A DNA stretch of 7,152 nt from Candidatus Pacearchaeota archaeon (GCA_002688335.1 NZCQ01000004.1:1-7152); one strand, 5' to 3'. Counted from the stretch's first letter, positions 1-5,220 are shown. The notes: generated from the letters alone by a model not told the origin. Program-made: numbers and translations.

Positions 1-680
1 CCACCTAAGCTGTTACCATAGACATTCAACGCGCGCAAGGCAGAAACTCTTTCTCTTGAATATTCTCTTTCCTTTAAGACTGAACCATGAACACAAGGCT
101 TATTTGGAAATTCTTTAGAGATTTCTGCTAATTTTTCTGCTCCTTCAAATCCCGAAATTGCAATGACAACTCCGTTTTGAGCTAATTGTTCTGGAGTATT
201 GTACCTTAATTGATACGAATCTTTTGGAGCGAATCCCACAGTTCCATCATCACTGAATCTTATTCCTTGAGAATATTCTGTTCCTCCTTCGAGACTTTTC
301 TCTAAATCGTTTATATCTAATTTTTCTGTTAGTCCTTTTGCTTCCGGGTCATATTGTGTAAAAACTCCCTTATCTGTCCATGCAACATTCATATAAACAG
401 GAACCCATTTTTCTCTCACAATGTCTTTAATGCCTTTAAATTCTGGTTCATCTTTAACATCGCTGCAATAGGTTGAATAAAGTAAGCTGGCTGTTTGACC
501 TCCATTAGCTAGTGCTAGATTATGGCCTAGAATTTGTCTTCCTACTCCTTGATAAGTATCTGGACCAAATGAAGGATATGCGAAAACTACTTCTCCATCG
601 TTATGCGGGATATGAAGTTTAGCATCTGGAGTCCAGACTTCTTTTAATCTTTCTACTCTTGGTTGTTGTGGGGATTTCAT
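1..680 (-). CDS. Hypothetical soluble protein, C-terminus cut by window edge
   Basis: An ATG at 680 (read leftward) opens 226 codons with no stop up to the left edge, so the gene is partial at its 3' end. The protein begins MKSPQQPRVERLKEVWTPDA and is soluble-looking, with no signal peptide or membrane segment. It is rich in Gly, Asp and aromatic residues, with segments such as VVFAYPSFGPDTYQGVG (about 31-47) and GVVIAISGFEGAEKLAEI (about 170-187). Cys72 and Cys196 are the only cysteines seen. I do not recognise a characterised family. My impression is that similar uncharacterised proteins occur in DPANN archaeal genomes, but that is memory, not a search result. The start is supported by a TATA box about 26 nt upstream, which predicts a leaderless transcript starting near this ATG. 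It is divergent from the toxin-antitoxin/lysS operon. Confidence 0.8.
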   Translation of the reverse strand, partial: MKSPQQPRVERLKEVWTPDAKLHIPHNDGEVVFAYPSFGPDTYQGVGRQILGHNLALANGGQTASLLYSTYCSDVKDEPEFKGIKDIVREKWVPVYMNVAWTDKGVFTQYDPEAKGLTEKLDINDLEKSLEGGTEYSQGIRFSDDGTVGFAPKDSYQLRYNTPEQLAQNGVVIAISGFEGAEKLAEISKEFPNKPCVHGSVLKEREYSRERVSALRALNVYGNSLG

Positions 681-700
681 GATTTTTTTATAATACGAGG

Positions 701-713
701 ATTTTTAAATATT
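701..713. promoter_or_regulatory. Near-symmetric TATA box serving both divergent genes
   Basis: The 50 bp between the two divergent ATG codons holds one obvious AT box, ATTTTTAAATATT, with core TTTAAA at 704-709. Its centre lies about 25 nt from the ATG at 731 (plus) and about 26 nt from the ATG at 680 (minus). This is the spacing expected for archaeal TBP sites feeding leaderless transcripts. On the minus strand it reads TATTTAAAAA, on the plus strand TTTTTAAATA. One shared TBP site driving both directions is an inference from position; two overlapping sites are also possible. Confidence 0.6.
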
Positions 714-730
714 CTGTCATTCTGGTATAT

Positions 731-744
731 ATGGGAAGAGAAGA
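731..744 (+). repeat. 14-bp direct repeat, copy 1 (start of mntA)
   Basis: ATGGGAAGAGAAGA begins exactly at the mntA ATG and is repeated exactly at 1391-1404, the lysS ATG. Both encode MGREE. The copies bracket the segment holding mntA and hepT. Confidence 0.7.
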
Positions 745-1042
745 AAGGCAAAATAAAAAGGCTAATGAATTACCTAAGATAAAGAAAAAGATAATTAGTA
801 TTTTAAAAAGGCATGGGATAAAAAAGGCAGGATTATTTGGAAGCATTACTCGTGACGATTTTAAAAAAAATAGTGATGTTGATGTATTAGTAGAGCCCCG
901 GAAAGGAATGGGTTTGGAGTTTGTAGAAATGGGTTTGGAGTTAGAAAAAGAATTGGGAAGAAAAGTAGATTTAGTGACTTATAAATATCTAAGTCCTTAT
1001 TTGAAAGAGAATATTTTGGAAAGTGAGGTAAGGATAATATGA
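731..1042 (+). CDS. mntA: MntA-type nucleotidyltransferase antitoxin of the HEPN/MNT toxin-antitoxin system
   Basis: A 103-residue minimal nucleotidyltransferase. The family signature GS-X10-DXD is exact: G37-S38, then D49 and D51 in SDVDVLV. A third acidic residue, D80, sits in GRKVDLVT, and R41 lies in the GSITR turn. Characterised MntA proteins neutralise their partner HepT by adding AMP units to a tyrosine near the RNase active site, and the next gene encodes exactly such a partner. The ATGA at 1039-1042 couples the two genes translationally. The ATG at 731 lies about 25 nt from the TATA box, so the transcript is probably leaderless and this gene leads the operon. A 15-bp tandem repeat (907-921 and 928-942, period 21) encodes MGLEFVE/MGLELEK, but overall length looks normal for the family. 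The catalytic residues look intact. Confidence 0.93.
   Translation: MGREERQNKKANELPKIKKKIISILKRHGIKKAGLFGSITRDDFKKNSDVDVLVEPRKGMGLEFVEMGLELEKELGRKVDLVTYKYLSPYLKENILESEVRII
1025..1029 (+). promoter_or_regulatory. Shine-Dalgarno site for hepT
   Basis: GAGGT lies 9 nt before the ATG at 1039, inside the end of mntA. It matches the core of the archaeal anti-SD complement and supports the overlapping ATGA start. The internal gene appears SD-led while the first gene of the operon looks leaderless, a common archaeal arrangement. Confidence 0.6.
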
Positions 1043-1419
1043 CAGAACATAATGAATTAGCTTATATTAATCATATATTGGATGCTATTGATGATATCGA
1101 AGAATCCATAGATATATTATCTAAGGAGAAATTTATTAAAACTAAAGATATTAAAGAGGCTAATATTAGAAGGTTAGAAATAATTGGCGAAGCTGTTTCA
1201 AATTTACCTAACTCTTTTAGGATCAAATATCCAGAGGTTCCATGGAGGGTAATTGTGGGTAACAGAGATAAAATGATTCACCATTATTTTGGAGTTAACC
1301 TAGATGTTGTATGGAACACTATAAAGAAGGATGTTCCAGATCTAAAACAGAAAATTCTTAGAATAAAACGAGATTTGGAGAAAGATCAAGATGGGAAGAG
1401 AAGAGCAGATAATAAATGA
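1039..1419 (+). CDS. hepT: HepT-type HEPN ribonuclease toxin (DUF86)
   Basis: A 126-residue, all-helical HEPN-domain protein. The diagnostic catalytic motif RX4HXY is present in NRDKMIHHYF: R76, H81 and Y83. The tyrosine is the position that MntA partners AMPylate to switch the toxin off. Other family-typical stretches are RRLEIIGEAVSNLP (about 44-57) and PEVPWRVIVGNRDK (about 65-78). HepT toxins are RNases, and a studied member trims the 3' ends of tRNAs. The gene follows mntA with a 4-nt overlap, and its last 29 nt overlap the start of lysS in another frame. The tail (about residues 113-126, EKDQDGKRRADNK) is charged, and its last ten residues are encoded within that overlap, so it may be a by-product of the junction. 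The motif is intact, so an active toxin is expected; its target here is unknown. Confidence 0.93.
   Translation: MTEHNELAYINHILDAIDDIEESIDILSKEKFIKTKDIKEANIRRLEIIGEAVSNLPNSFRIKYPEVPWRVIVGNRDKMIHHYFGVNLDVVWNTIKKDVPDLKQKILRIKRDLEKDQDGKRRADNK
1391..1404 (+). repeat. 14-bp direct repeat, copy 2 (start of lysS)
   Basis: An exact copy of 731-744, in the same position relative to the start codon. Identity ends after 14 bp (A versus G). Purine-rich starts are common in this genome, so chance similarity is not excluded. Confidence 0.7.
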
Positions 1420-2923
1420 AAGGAAAAGGAAGTTGAAGGAGTTAAGAGAAATTGTTAATCCTTATCCTCATAGTTTTGATGTTAAACATTATAGTTCAGA
1501 TATTAAGGAGAAGTATAAGAAGTTGAAGAATGATGAGAGGACTAAAGACAGAGTTGTTGTTGCTGGGAGAGTTATGACTGCTAGGAATCTGGGTAAGTTG
1601 ATTTTTGTTACGTTGCAAGATGATAAGGGAAGAATACAGCTGATATTCCAGAAAGAAGAGACTAAAGAAGAAGATTTTAATTTGGCTAAAAAATATATTG
1701 ATGCTGGAGATTTTGTTGGCGCTTCTGGGATAATTATGAAAACTAGGACTGGAGAAGTTAGTGTTTTGGTTAGGGATGCTAAGATATTAAGTAAAAGTTT
1801 GTTGCCCTTACCTGAGAAATGGCATGGTTTGAAAGATGATGAGGAAAGATATAGAAAAAGATATCTGGATTTGATTATGAATCCTGAAGTTAGAGAAGTT
1901 TTTGACAAGAGGACAGAGATACTTGATGCTATCAGAGAATTATTGAAGAAAAAAGAAATGAAAGAAGTTGATACTCCGTTTTTGCAGACAATTTATGGAG
2001 GTGCTGCTGCTAAACCATTCAAGACTCATTTAAATGCACTTGATATTGATCTTTTCTTAGCTATTAGTCCTGAACTTTATTTGAAGAGATTAATTGTTGG
2101 AGGATATGATAAGGTTTATACTATAAGTAGGAATTTTAGGAATGAGGGGATTGATAGATGGCATAATCCAGAGTTTAGTATGATGGAGATTTATTGTGCT
2201 TATCAAGACTATAATGATATGATGGATTTGTTTGAGGAGATTTATGAGTATGTTGCTAAGAAAGTTAACAAGAGTACAAAGGTCAATTTTAGAGGTAAGG
2301 AGATTGATTTTAAGAGGCCTTGGAAAAGATTGACTATGAGTGAATGTATTAAAAAATATGCCAAGATAGATATTGATAAGATGAGTGACAAAGAAATTAG
2401 TGATTTTGTTAAGAAAAATAAGATAGAGAGTAAGGAGGATGTTTGGGGCTGGAATGTACAGGCTATATTTGAGCATTTTTGTGAGGATAAAATTGAACAG
2501 CCAACATTTGTTATGGACCATCCTCTTGAGACTACTCCCTTGTGTAAGACGCATAGAAATGAAGAAATGTGTAGGCTAATCGAGAGATTTGAACCATTTT
2601 GTATGGGGGCTGAATTAGGAAATGCTTATAGTGAATTGAATGATCCTGAATTGCAGAGAAGCTTATTGGAGGAACAACAAAAGTCCTTGAAGAAAGGGGA
2701 TGAGGAAGCTAATCCGTTGGATGAGGATTTTCTTAATGCAATTGAGATAGGTATGCCTCCGACAGGAGGATTGGGATTGGGAATTGATAGGATGATTATG
2801 TTGCTAACTGGTCAGGACAGTATTAAGGATGTTTTATTGTTTCCTTTTATGAAGCCATTGGATGGCAGAGATAATGGCGATAAATCTAAGAAAAAGAGGA
2901 AGAGTGGTGGGAAGGGGGAATGA
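1391..2923 (+). CDS. lysS: Lysyl-tRNA synthetase, class II
   Basis: This 510-residue cytosolic enzyme charges tRNA-Lys with lysine using ATP. The N-terminal OB-fold anticodon-binding domain spans about 54-135 (RVVVAGRVMTARNLGKLIFV). The class II catalytic core follows: motif 1 region around TPFLQTIYGGAAAKPF (195-210), motif 2 FRNEGIDRWHNPEF (249-262, with R250 and E252), the lysine-pocket segment ELGNAYSELNDP (408-419), and motif 3 GLGLGIDR (460-467, with R467). Full length is normal for LysRS-II. The C-terminus adds a basic tail, KSKKKRKSGGKGE. Most euryarchaea use the unrelated class I LysRS, so a class II enzyme here fits the subset of archaea that carry it. The ATG at 1391 lies inside the end of hepT, with GGAG at 1377-1380 as a plausible ribosome site. 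It appears to depend on the toxin-antitoxin promoter, since no clear TATA box lies closer. Confidence 0.97.
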   Translation: MGREEQIINERKRKLKELREIVNPYPHSFDVKHYSSDIKEKYKKLKNDERTKDRVVVAGRVMTARNLGKLIFVTLQDDKGRIQLIFQKEETKEEDFNLAKKYIDAGDFVGASGIIMKTRTGEVSVLVRDAKILSKSLLPLPEKWHGLKDDEERYRKRYLDLIMNPEVREVFDKRTEILDAIRELLKKKEMKEVDTPFLQTIYGGAAAKPFKTHLNALDIDLFLAISPELYLKRLIVGGYDKVYTISRNFRNEGIDRWHNPEFSMMEIYCAYQDYNDMMDLFEEIYEYVAKKVNKSTKVNFRGKEIDFKRPWKRLTMSECIKKYAKIDIDKMSDKEISDFVKKNKIESKEDVWGWNVQAIFEHFCEDKIEQPTFVMDHPLETTPLCKTHRNEEMCRLIERFEPFCMGAELGNAYSELNDPELQRSLLEEQQKSLKKGDEEANPLDEDFLNAIEIGMPPTGGLGLGIDRMIMLLTGQDSIKDVLLFPFMKPLDGRDNGDKSKKKRKSGGKGE

Positions 2924-3042
2924 CATTATTTGATAAAAAAATATATGAATCAGATGTTTTTGAGAAACCAATTTATTATTCATGGTTGAAAAACGTGAAT
3001 GAAAGAGCGATCTTATCAAAATTCAAAAATAGAAAATATTAA
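2920..3042 (+). CDS. Small ORF of 40 residues, translationally coupled to lysS
   Basis: ATG at 2920 overlaps the lysS stop as ATGA and opens 40 codons ending in TAA at 3040-3042. The product (MTLFDKKIYESDVFEKPIYY at the start, ending SKFKNRKY) is rich in Lys and Tyr, with no cysteine, signal peptide or membrane helix. The overlap geometry is the same as at mntA/hepT, and GGTGGGAAGGGGG just upstream offers ribosome-site character; these are the main reasons to call it a gene. Codon choice (AAA, ATA, GAT, GAA) resembles its neighbours. I recognise no family. It could be a small operon peptide or the eroded start of a larger gene. An opposite-strand frame across the same region has no upstream signal and looks like a shadow. 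Confidence 0.45.
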   Translation: MTLFDKKIYESDVFEKPIYYSWLKNVNERAILSKFKNRKY

Positions 3043-3045
3043 ATA
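3037..3045 (+). promoter_or_regulatory. Candidate TATA box for the NYN/HD operon
   Basis: TATTAAATA overlaps the end of the small ORF. A start site about 25 nt downstream would fall near 3067, giving a leader of roughly 45 nt that consists almost entirely of the hairpin element before the ATG at 3112. A weaker AT stretch, GCATATAC at 3065-3072, is closer to the gene but would place the start inside the hairpin. Confidence 0.4.
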
Positions 3046-3071
3046 GTCTTTTCACAATAACTTAGCATATA

Positions 3072-3109
3072 CAAGCCCCAGGCTTGCACTGCAAACCTGG
3101 GTATTTTTT
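3072..3109 (+). promoter_or_regulatory. Alternative-hairpin leader with T-run: terminator or attenuator-like RNA element
   Basis: Two perfect or near-perfect hairpins compete for the same bases. Hairpin A pairs CAAGCC (3072-3077) with GGCTTG (3081-3086) around a CCA loop. Hairpin B pairs CCCAGG (3077-3082) with CCTGGG (3096-3101), continues past one C-A mismatch with TTGC (3084-3087) and GCAA (3091-3094), and closes on an ACT loop. It is followed two bases later by six Ts (3104-3109). B has the form of an intrinsic terminator, and A uses up its 5' arm. It may simply terminate the lysS operon, or act as a switch in the leader of the NYN gene, whose ATG follows at 3112. It is the most GC-rich short stretch in its surroundings. 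Confidence 0.55.
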
Positions 3110-3111
3110 AA

Positions 3112-3657
3112 ATGGTGAGAGTTTCTATATTTATCGATGGTAATAATCTCTATTTTGGATTAAAGAGAATCTATAGCGATAGTAGAAGCTTGATGGATTT
3201 TAATTTTAGAAAATTTTGTGGCACACTCGTTCAAGAAAGAGAGATAGTTGATATCTATTACTATAATGCTACTCTTGATATTGCTAATAATTTAAATAAA
3301 TATAAGAAACAACAAAGATTTTTTGACAAATTGAAAAGAATCCCGAGATTTAACCTAATTTTGTGTAAGTTGGTAAAGAGAAAACTAAAAAATGTTAATG
3401 AATATTATTATGTTCTTAAAGAAGATGATATTCATATGGCCGTTGATATGGTTGAGGGTGCGGTAGATAATAAATTTGATATTGCGATTGTTGTTTCTGG
3501 AGACGGAGATTTTGTTCCAGCTGTAAAGGCGGTTCAGAGAAAAGATAAAAAAGTTGAAAATGCTTATTTTGGAAAGACGTCATCAGCTAATCTAAAACAA
3601 AATTGTGATAAATCAATTAGATTAAATAAGGAGATGTTAGATAAATGTTTTGAGTAA
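3112..3657 (+). CDS. NYN-domain (PIN-like, LabA/DUF88 type) ribonuclease
   Basis: A 181-residue single-domain protein that matches the NYN fold. Strand 1 ends in FIDGNNLY, giving D9 and N11-N12. KEDDIHMAVDMVEGA carries D106 and D112, and VVSGDGDFVPAV carries D131 and D133 in the hallmark SGDGDF turn. Together these acidic residues form the metal-binding pocket of NYN/PIN nucleases, so an active RNase is likely. The substrate cannot be read from sequence. The middle (about 60-100, KYKKQQRFFDKLKR and VKRKLKNV) is strongly basic and could bind RNA. It starts right after the T-run of the hairpin leader, and its TAA at 3655-3657 is one base before the ATG of the HD-domain gene, so the two are almost certainly co-transcribed. 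Confidence 0.9.
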   Translation: MVRVSIFIDGNNLYFGLKRIYSDSRSLMDFNFRKFCGTLVQEREIVDIYYYNATLDIANNLNKYKKQQRFFDKLKRIPRFNLILCKLVKRKLKNVNEYYYVLKEDDIHMAVDMVEGAVDNKFDIAIVVSGDGDFVPAVKAVQRKDKKVENAYFGKTSSANLKQNCDKSIRLNKEMLDKCFE

Positions 3658-3658
3658 A

Positions 3659-4231
3659 ATGACACTGCCAATAACGAGAGATGAAGCGCTTGAACTAGTT
3701 AAGAAATATAATTCTGATGAAAGAGATTTAATACATTATCTGGAAAGCGAGGCCGTATGCAGGGCCGTTGCTGAGAAGGTTGGAGAGAATGGAGAGTATT
3801 TTGGAATGTTAGGATTGTTGCACGATATTGATTGGGGGATAACTAAAGATGATACTAAGGAGCATTTGACTAAAGCTCCAGATATATTGCGAGAAAAGGG
3901 CTTTGATGAAGAGTTTATAAGGTTATTAGTTAGCCATGGTTATGGATTTGATTGTGCTGGGTTGTTGAATAAAAAAAGGAGTGAGAAAAAAGAGTTTATT
4001 TTGGCTGCTGGTGAGACAGTTACGGGAATTATTCATGCATATGCCTTGATGAGGGGAGGAGTTGAAGGAATGGAAGTTAAAGGATTGAAGAAAAAGTTTA
4101 AAGATAAGAGGTTTGCGGCTGGATGTCATAGGGAGATTGTTAGAGAGATTGAGAGTGTTACGGATTTTGATGAGTTTCTGGAGGTGGCTATTGAGGCTAT
4201 CGCAAGTATTAAAAAAGAGGTTGGGCTGTAG
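3659..4231 (+). CDS. HD-domain metal-dependent hydrolase (COG2316-like)
   Basis: A 190-residue HD-superfamily protein. From the ATG at 3659, H26 (DLIHYLESEAV), the H55-D56 pair (GLLHDIDWG) and H93 (LLVSHGYG) supply the metal ligands. The segment AAGETVTGIIHAYALM places E119 where family members usually have Asp (ADELTG), by my recollection of that family. The following VKGLKKKFKDKRFAAG is also typical. HD proteins of this kind are predicted phosphohydrolases; the substrate is unknown. A TTG at 3650 would add three residues and overlap the preceding gene, but the ATG one base after the NYN stop (TAAAATG) gives the family-like start MTLPITRDEALELVKKY and is preferred. It sits between the NYN RNase and an unrecognised gene 5 nt downstream, which suggests an operon linked to RNA or nucleotide turnover. 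Confidence 0.88.
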   Translation: MTLPITRDEALELVKKYNSDERDLIHYLESEAVCRAVAEKVGENGEYFGMLGLLHDIDWGITKDDTKEHLTKAPDILREKGFDEEFIRLLVSHGYGFDCAGLLNKKRSEKKEFILAAGETVTGIIHAYALMRGGVEGMEVKGLKKKFKDKRFAAGCHREIVREIESVTDFDEFLEVAIEAIASIKKEVGL

Positions 4232-4236
4232 ATAAG

Positions 4237-4587
4237 ATGGATAGATTAGTTAGAGAAGATTATGCTGTTGATGATAACTCCAGTTATGAAGAGTTTGTAC
4301 ATGGTCTAATCGAAAGACCAGATTATTTCCCTGAACTATTATTTATTGATGAAAATTATTGTGGTAGATTTTCTGATGATAGTCCTGAGGAACCTGAAAG
4401 ATTTAGTTGGCATTTTCTTCATGAATGCGGTGTTGCGATCTCTTTTTTTAGAAGTAAATTTCCTCAAATTGGGACTCAAGATAAATATCTTGAGATGGAA
4501 GTTAGTTTATTAGGTTTAGGGACCCATATTAAAAAGACTAAGCAATATTTAGAAGAGAGGGTAGGAAGGTTGACTCTCAATAACTAG
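4237..4587 (+). CDS. Hypothetical protein, last gene of the NYN/HD operon
   Basis: A 116-residue acidic soluble protein starting 5 nt after the HD gene stop, ending in TAG at 4585-4587. I recognise no family. It begins MDRLVREDYAVDDNSSYEEF and has an aromatic, acidic middle (PDYFPELLFIDENYCGRF, about 28-45). A His/Cys cluster, WHFLHECG (H59, H62, C64), is followed by probable helices (AISFFRSKF about 67-75, KYLEMEVSLLGLG about 83-95, KKTKQYLEERV about 99-109). H59/H62/C64 plus C42 could bind a metal, but the spacing matches no standard zinc motif that I know. The close spacing implies co-transcription and perhaps an accessory role to the HD or NYN enzymes, which is inference only. GAGG near 4217-4220 is a plausible ribosome site. 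Confidence 0.75.
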   Translation: MDRLVREDYAVDDNSSYEEFVHGLIERPDYFPELLFIDENYCGRFSDDSPEEPERFSWHFLHECGVAISFFRSKFPQIGTQDKYLEMEVSLLGLGTHIKKTKQYLEERVGRLTLNN

Positions 4588-4645
4588 TAGGATAACAAGT
4601 ACGGATTAGCAAAAATGTTATAAATAAGGGTTGGTTCTAGTATTC
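4588..4645 (+). promoter_or_regulatory. Promoter region of the histone-fold gene (TATA box 4618-4626)
   Basis: TTATAAATA at 4618-4626 is a near-ideal archaeal TATA box. Its centre is 24 nt before the ATG at 4646, so transcription should begin at or very near that codon, giving a leaderless mRNA. This decides the start: the in-frame TTG at 4631 would lie upstream of the predicted transcription start. No convincing terminator is visible between the preceding stop codon and the box. Confidence 0.7.
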
Positions 4646-4834
4646 ATGACAAAGATAATAATAAAAAATAATATAAGAAAAGTTGTTAAGGAGCTTGATG
4701 AACAAAATGTTGTTAACAATGTTGCTGTTGAAGTTGAGAAAGCTTTGGAAGAAAAAGTTAGAGAGGATTTGAGAAAGGCTATTGAAAGAGTTAAGAAAAA
4801 TCAGAGAAGAACTTTGTTTGAGAGAGACTTGTGA
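4646..4834 (+). CDS. Minimal histone-fold protein lacking helix 3
   Basis: A 62-residue protein with a recognisable archaeal histone fold. Helix 1 lies near NIRKVVKELD (9-18). The long helix 2 runs from about 24 to 51 (VAVEVEKALEEKVREDLRKA inside it). Loop 2 reads NQRRTLFERDL (52-62). R54 and D61 are seven residues apart, the same spacing as the conserved R-D salt bridge in HMf-type histones (GRKTIKAED), with T56 between them. Canonical archaeal histones continue about ten residues into helix 3; here the stop codon follows DL directly, so helix 3 is essentially absent. This resembles the truncated-helix-3 prokaryotic histones (DUF1931-related and face-to-face types) as I recall them. Such a protein should still dimerise, but may bind DNA differently from a wrapping histone. 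A strong TATA box supports expression. It is coupled to the next gene by TGATG. Confidence 0.75.
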   Translation: MTKIIIKNNIRKVVKELDEQNVVNNVAVEVEKALEEKVREDLRKAIERVKKNQRRTLFERDL

Positions 4835-5220
4835 TGGGGATAGAAATGAATTTAATTAGAGAGGGTTTAAGAGATATTAGAGCTTTAGGTAGTTGGGTTT
4901 TTTACCTGCTTTTTGTTTTTAGAGTTCTGGTTCTGCCAAATCAGTGGCCTTTTGTTTATCAGATAATAATTGCAGGGGCTTTAATATTGATTGTGGAGAT
5001 TTTTAATAAAAAGATAGAAGTTGATTATTACGTTACGAGGGGAGGAATCTTGGCATATTATAGTTCGCTGTTTTATAATGATGCTGTTTTTACTAGTTTG
5101 GTTGGGGTGGTTTTCATTGGGATATTATTTGGAAGTTGGTATGATAAAAAGAATTTTAGGGGCGGGTTTTCTGGGTTGATTTTAGGAGTTGTTGGATTGT
5201 CTATTGGACTTTGGTTGTAG
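4834..5220 (+). CDS. Four-helix integral membrane protein, unknown function
   Basis: The ATG at 4834 overlaps the histone stop by one base (TGATG). A GTG at 4831 would add one residue but is less likely. The 128-residue product has a short charged N-terminus (MNLIREGLRDIRALGS) and hydrophobic stretches at about 20-36, 42-56, 70-101 (possibly two helices, broken at Y81-D83) and 112-128. Charged loops occur at NKKIEVD (58-64) and YDKKNFRGG (103-111). There is no obvious enzyme motif, and I recognise no family. The positive N-terminus and loops suggest a cytoplasmic N-terminus, an inference from the positive-inside rule. Its tight coupling to a histone-fold gene is the main clue to function: co-expression and possibly a link between chromatin and membrane, which is unproven. 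Confidence 0.8.
   Translation: MGIEMNLIREGLRDIRALGSWVFYLLFVFRVLVLPNQWPFVYQIIIAGALILIVEIFNKKIEVDYYVTRGGILAYYSSLFYNDAVFTSLVGVVFIGILFGSWYDKKNFRGGFSGLILGVVGLSIGLWL

Noticed and set aside
907..942. 21-bp tandem duplication inside mntA (15 bp identical)
   Set aside because: Real at the DNA level, but the protein has normal spacing between SDVDV and KVDLVT as I recall the family, so it is probably not an expansion with functional meaning.
1489..1908. Minus-strand open frame opposite lysS
   Set aside because: It lies entirely inside the conserved OB-fold and catalytic coding sequence of lysS and has low-complexity Ser/Leu composition typical of an antisense shadow. The frame at 2090-2554 minus is rejected for the same reason.
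2834..3019. Minus-strand 61-codon frame across the lysS end
   Set aside because: No promoter or ribosome site, and it overlaps both lysS and the coupled small ORF on the plus strand, which has better start evidence.
3066..3105. Possible tRNA or split-tRNA piece around the CTGCAAA heptamer (tRNA-Cys-like anticodon loop)
   Set aside because: The five bases on either side (3084-3088 and 3096-3100) do not pair, and no D arm, T arm or acceptor stem is present. The hairpin/T-run reading explains the bases better.
3650..3658. TTG start of the HD-domain gene overlapping the NYN gene
   Set aside because: The ATG at 3659 is one base after the NYN stop and gives a family-like N-terminus; the TTG adds only three residues.
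4631..4645. TTG start adding five residues to the histone-fold protein
   Set aside because: The TATA box at 4618-4626 puts the transcription start near 4646, so the TTG would not be in the mRNA.
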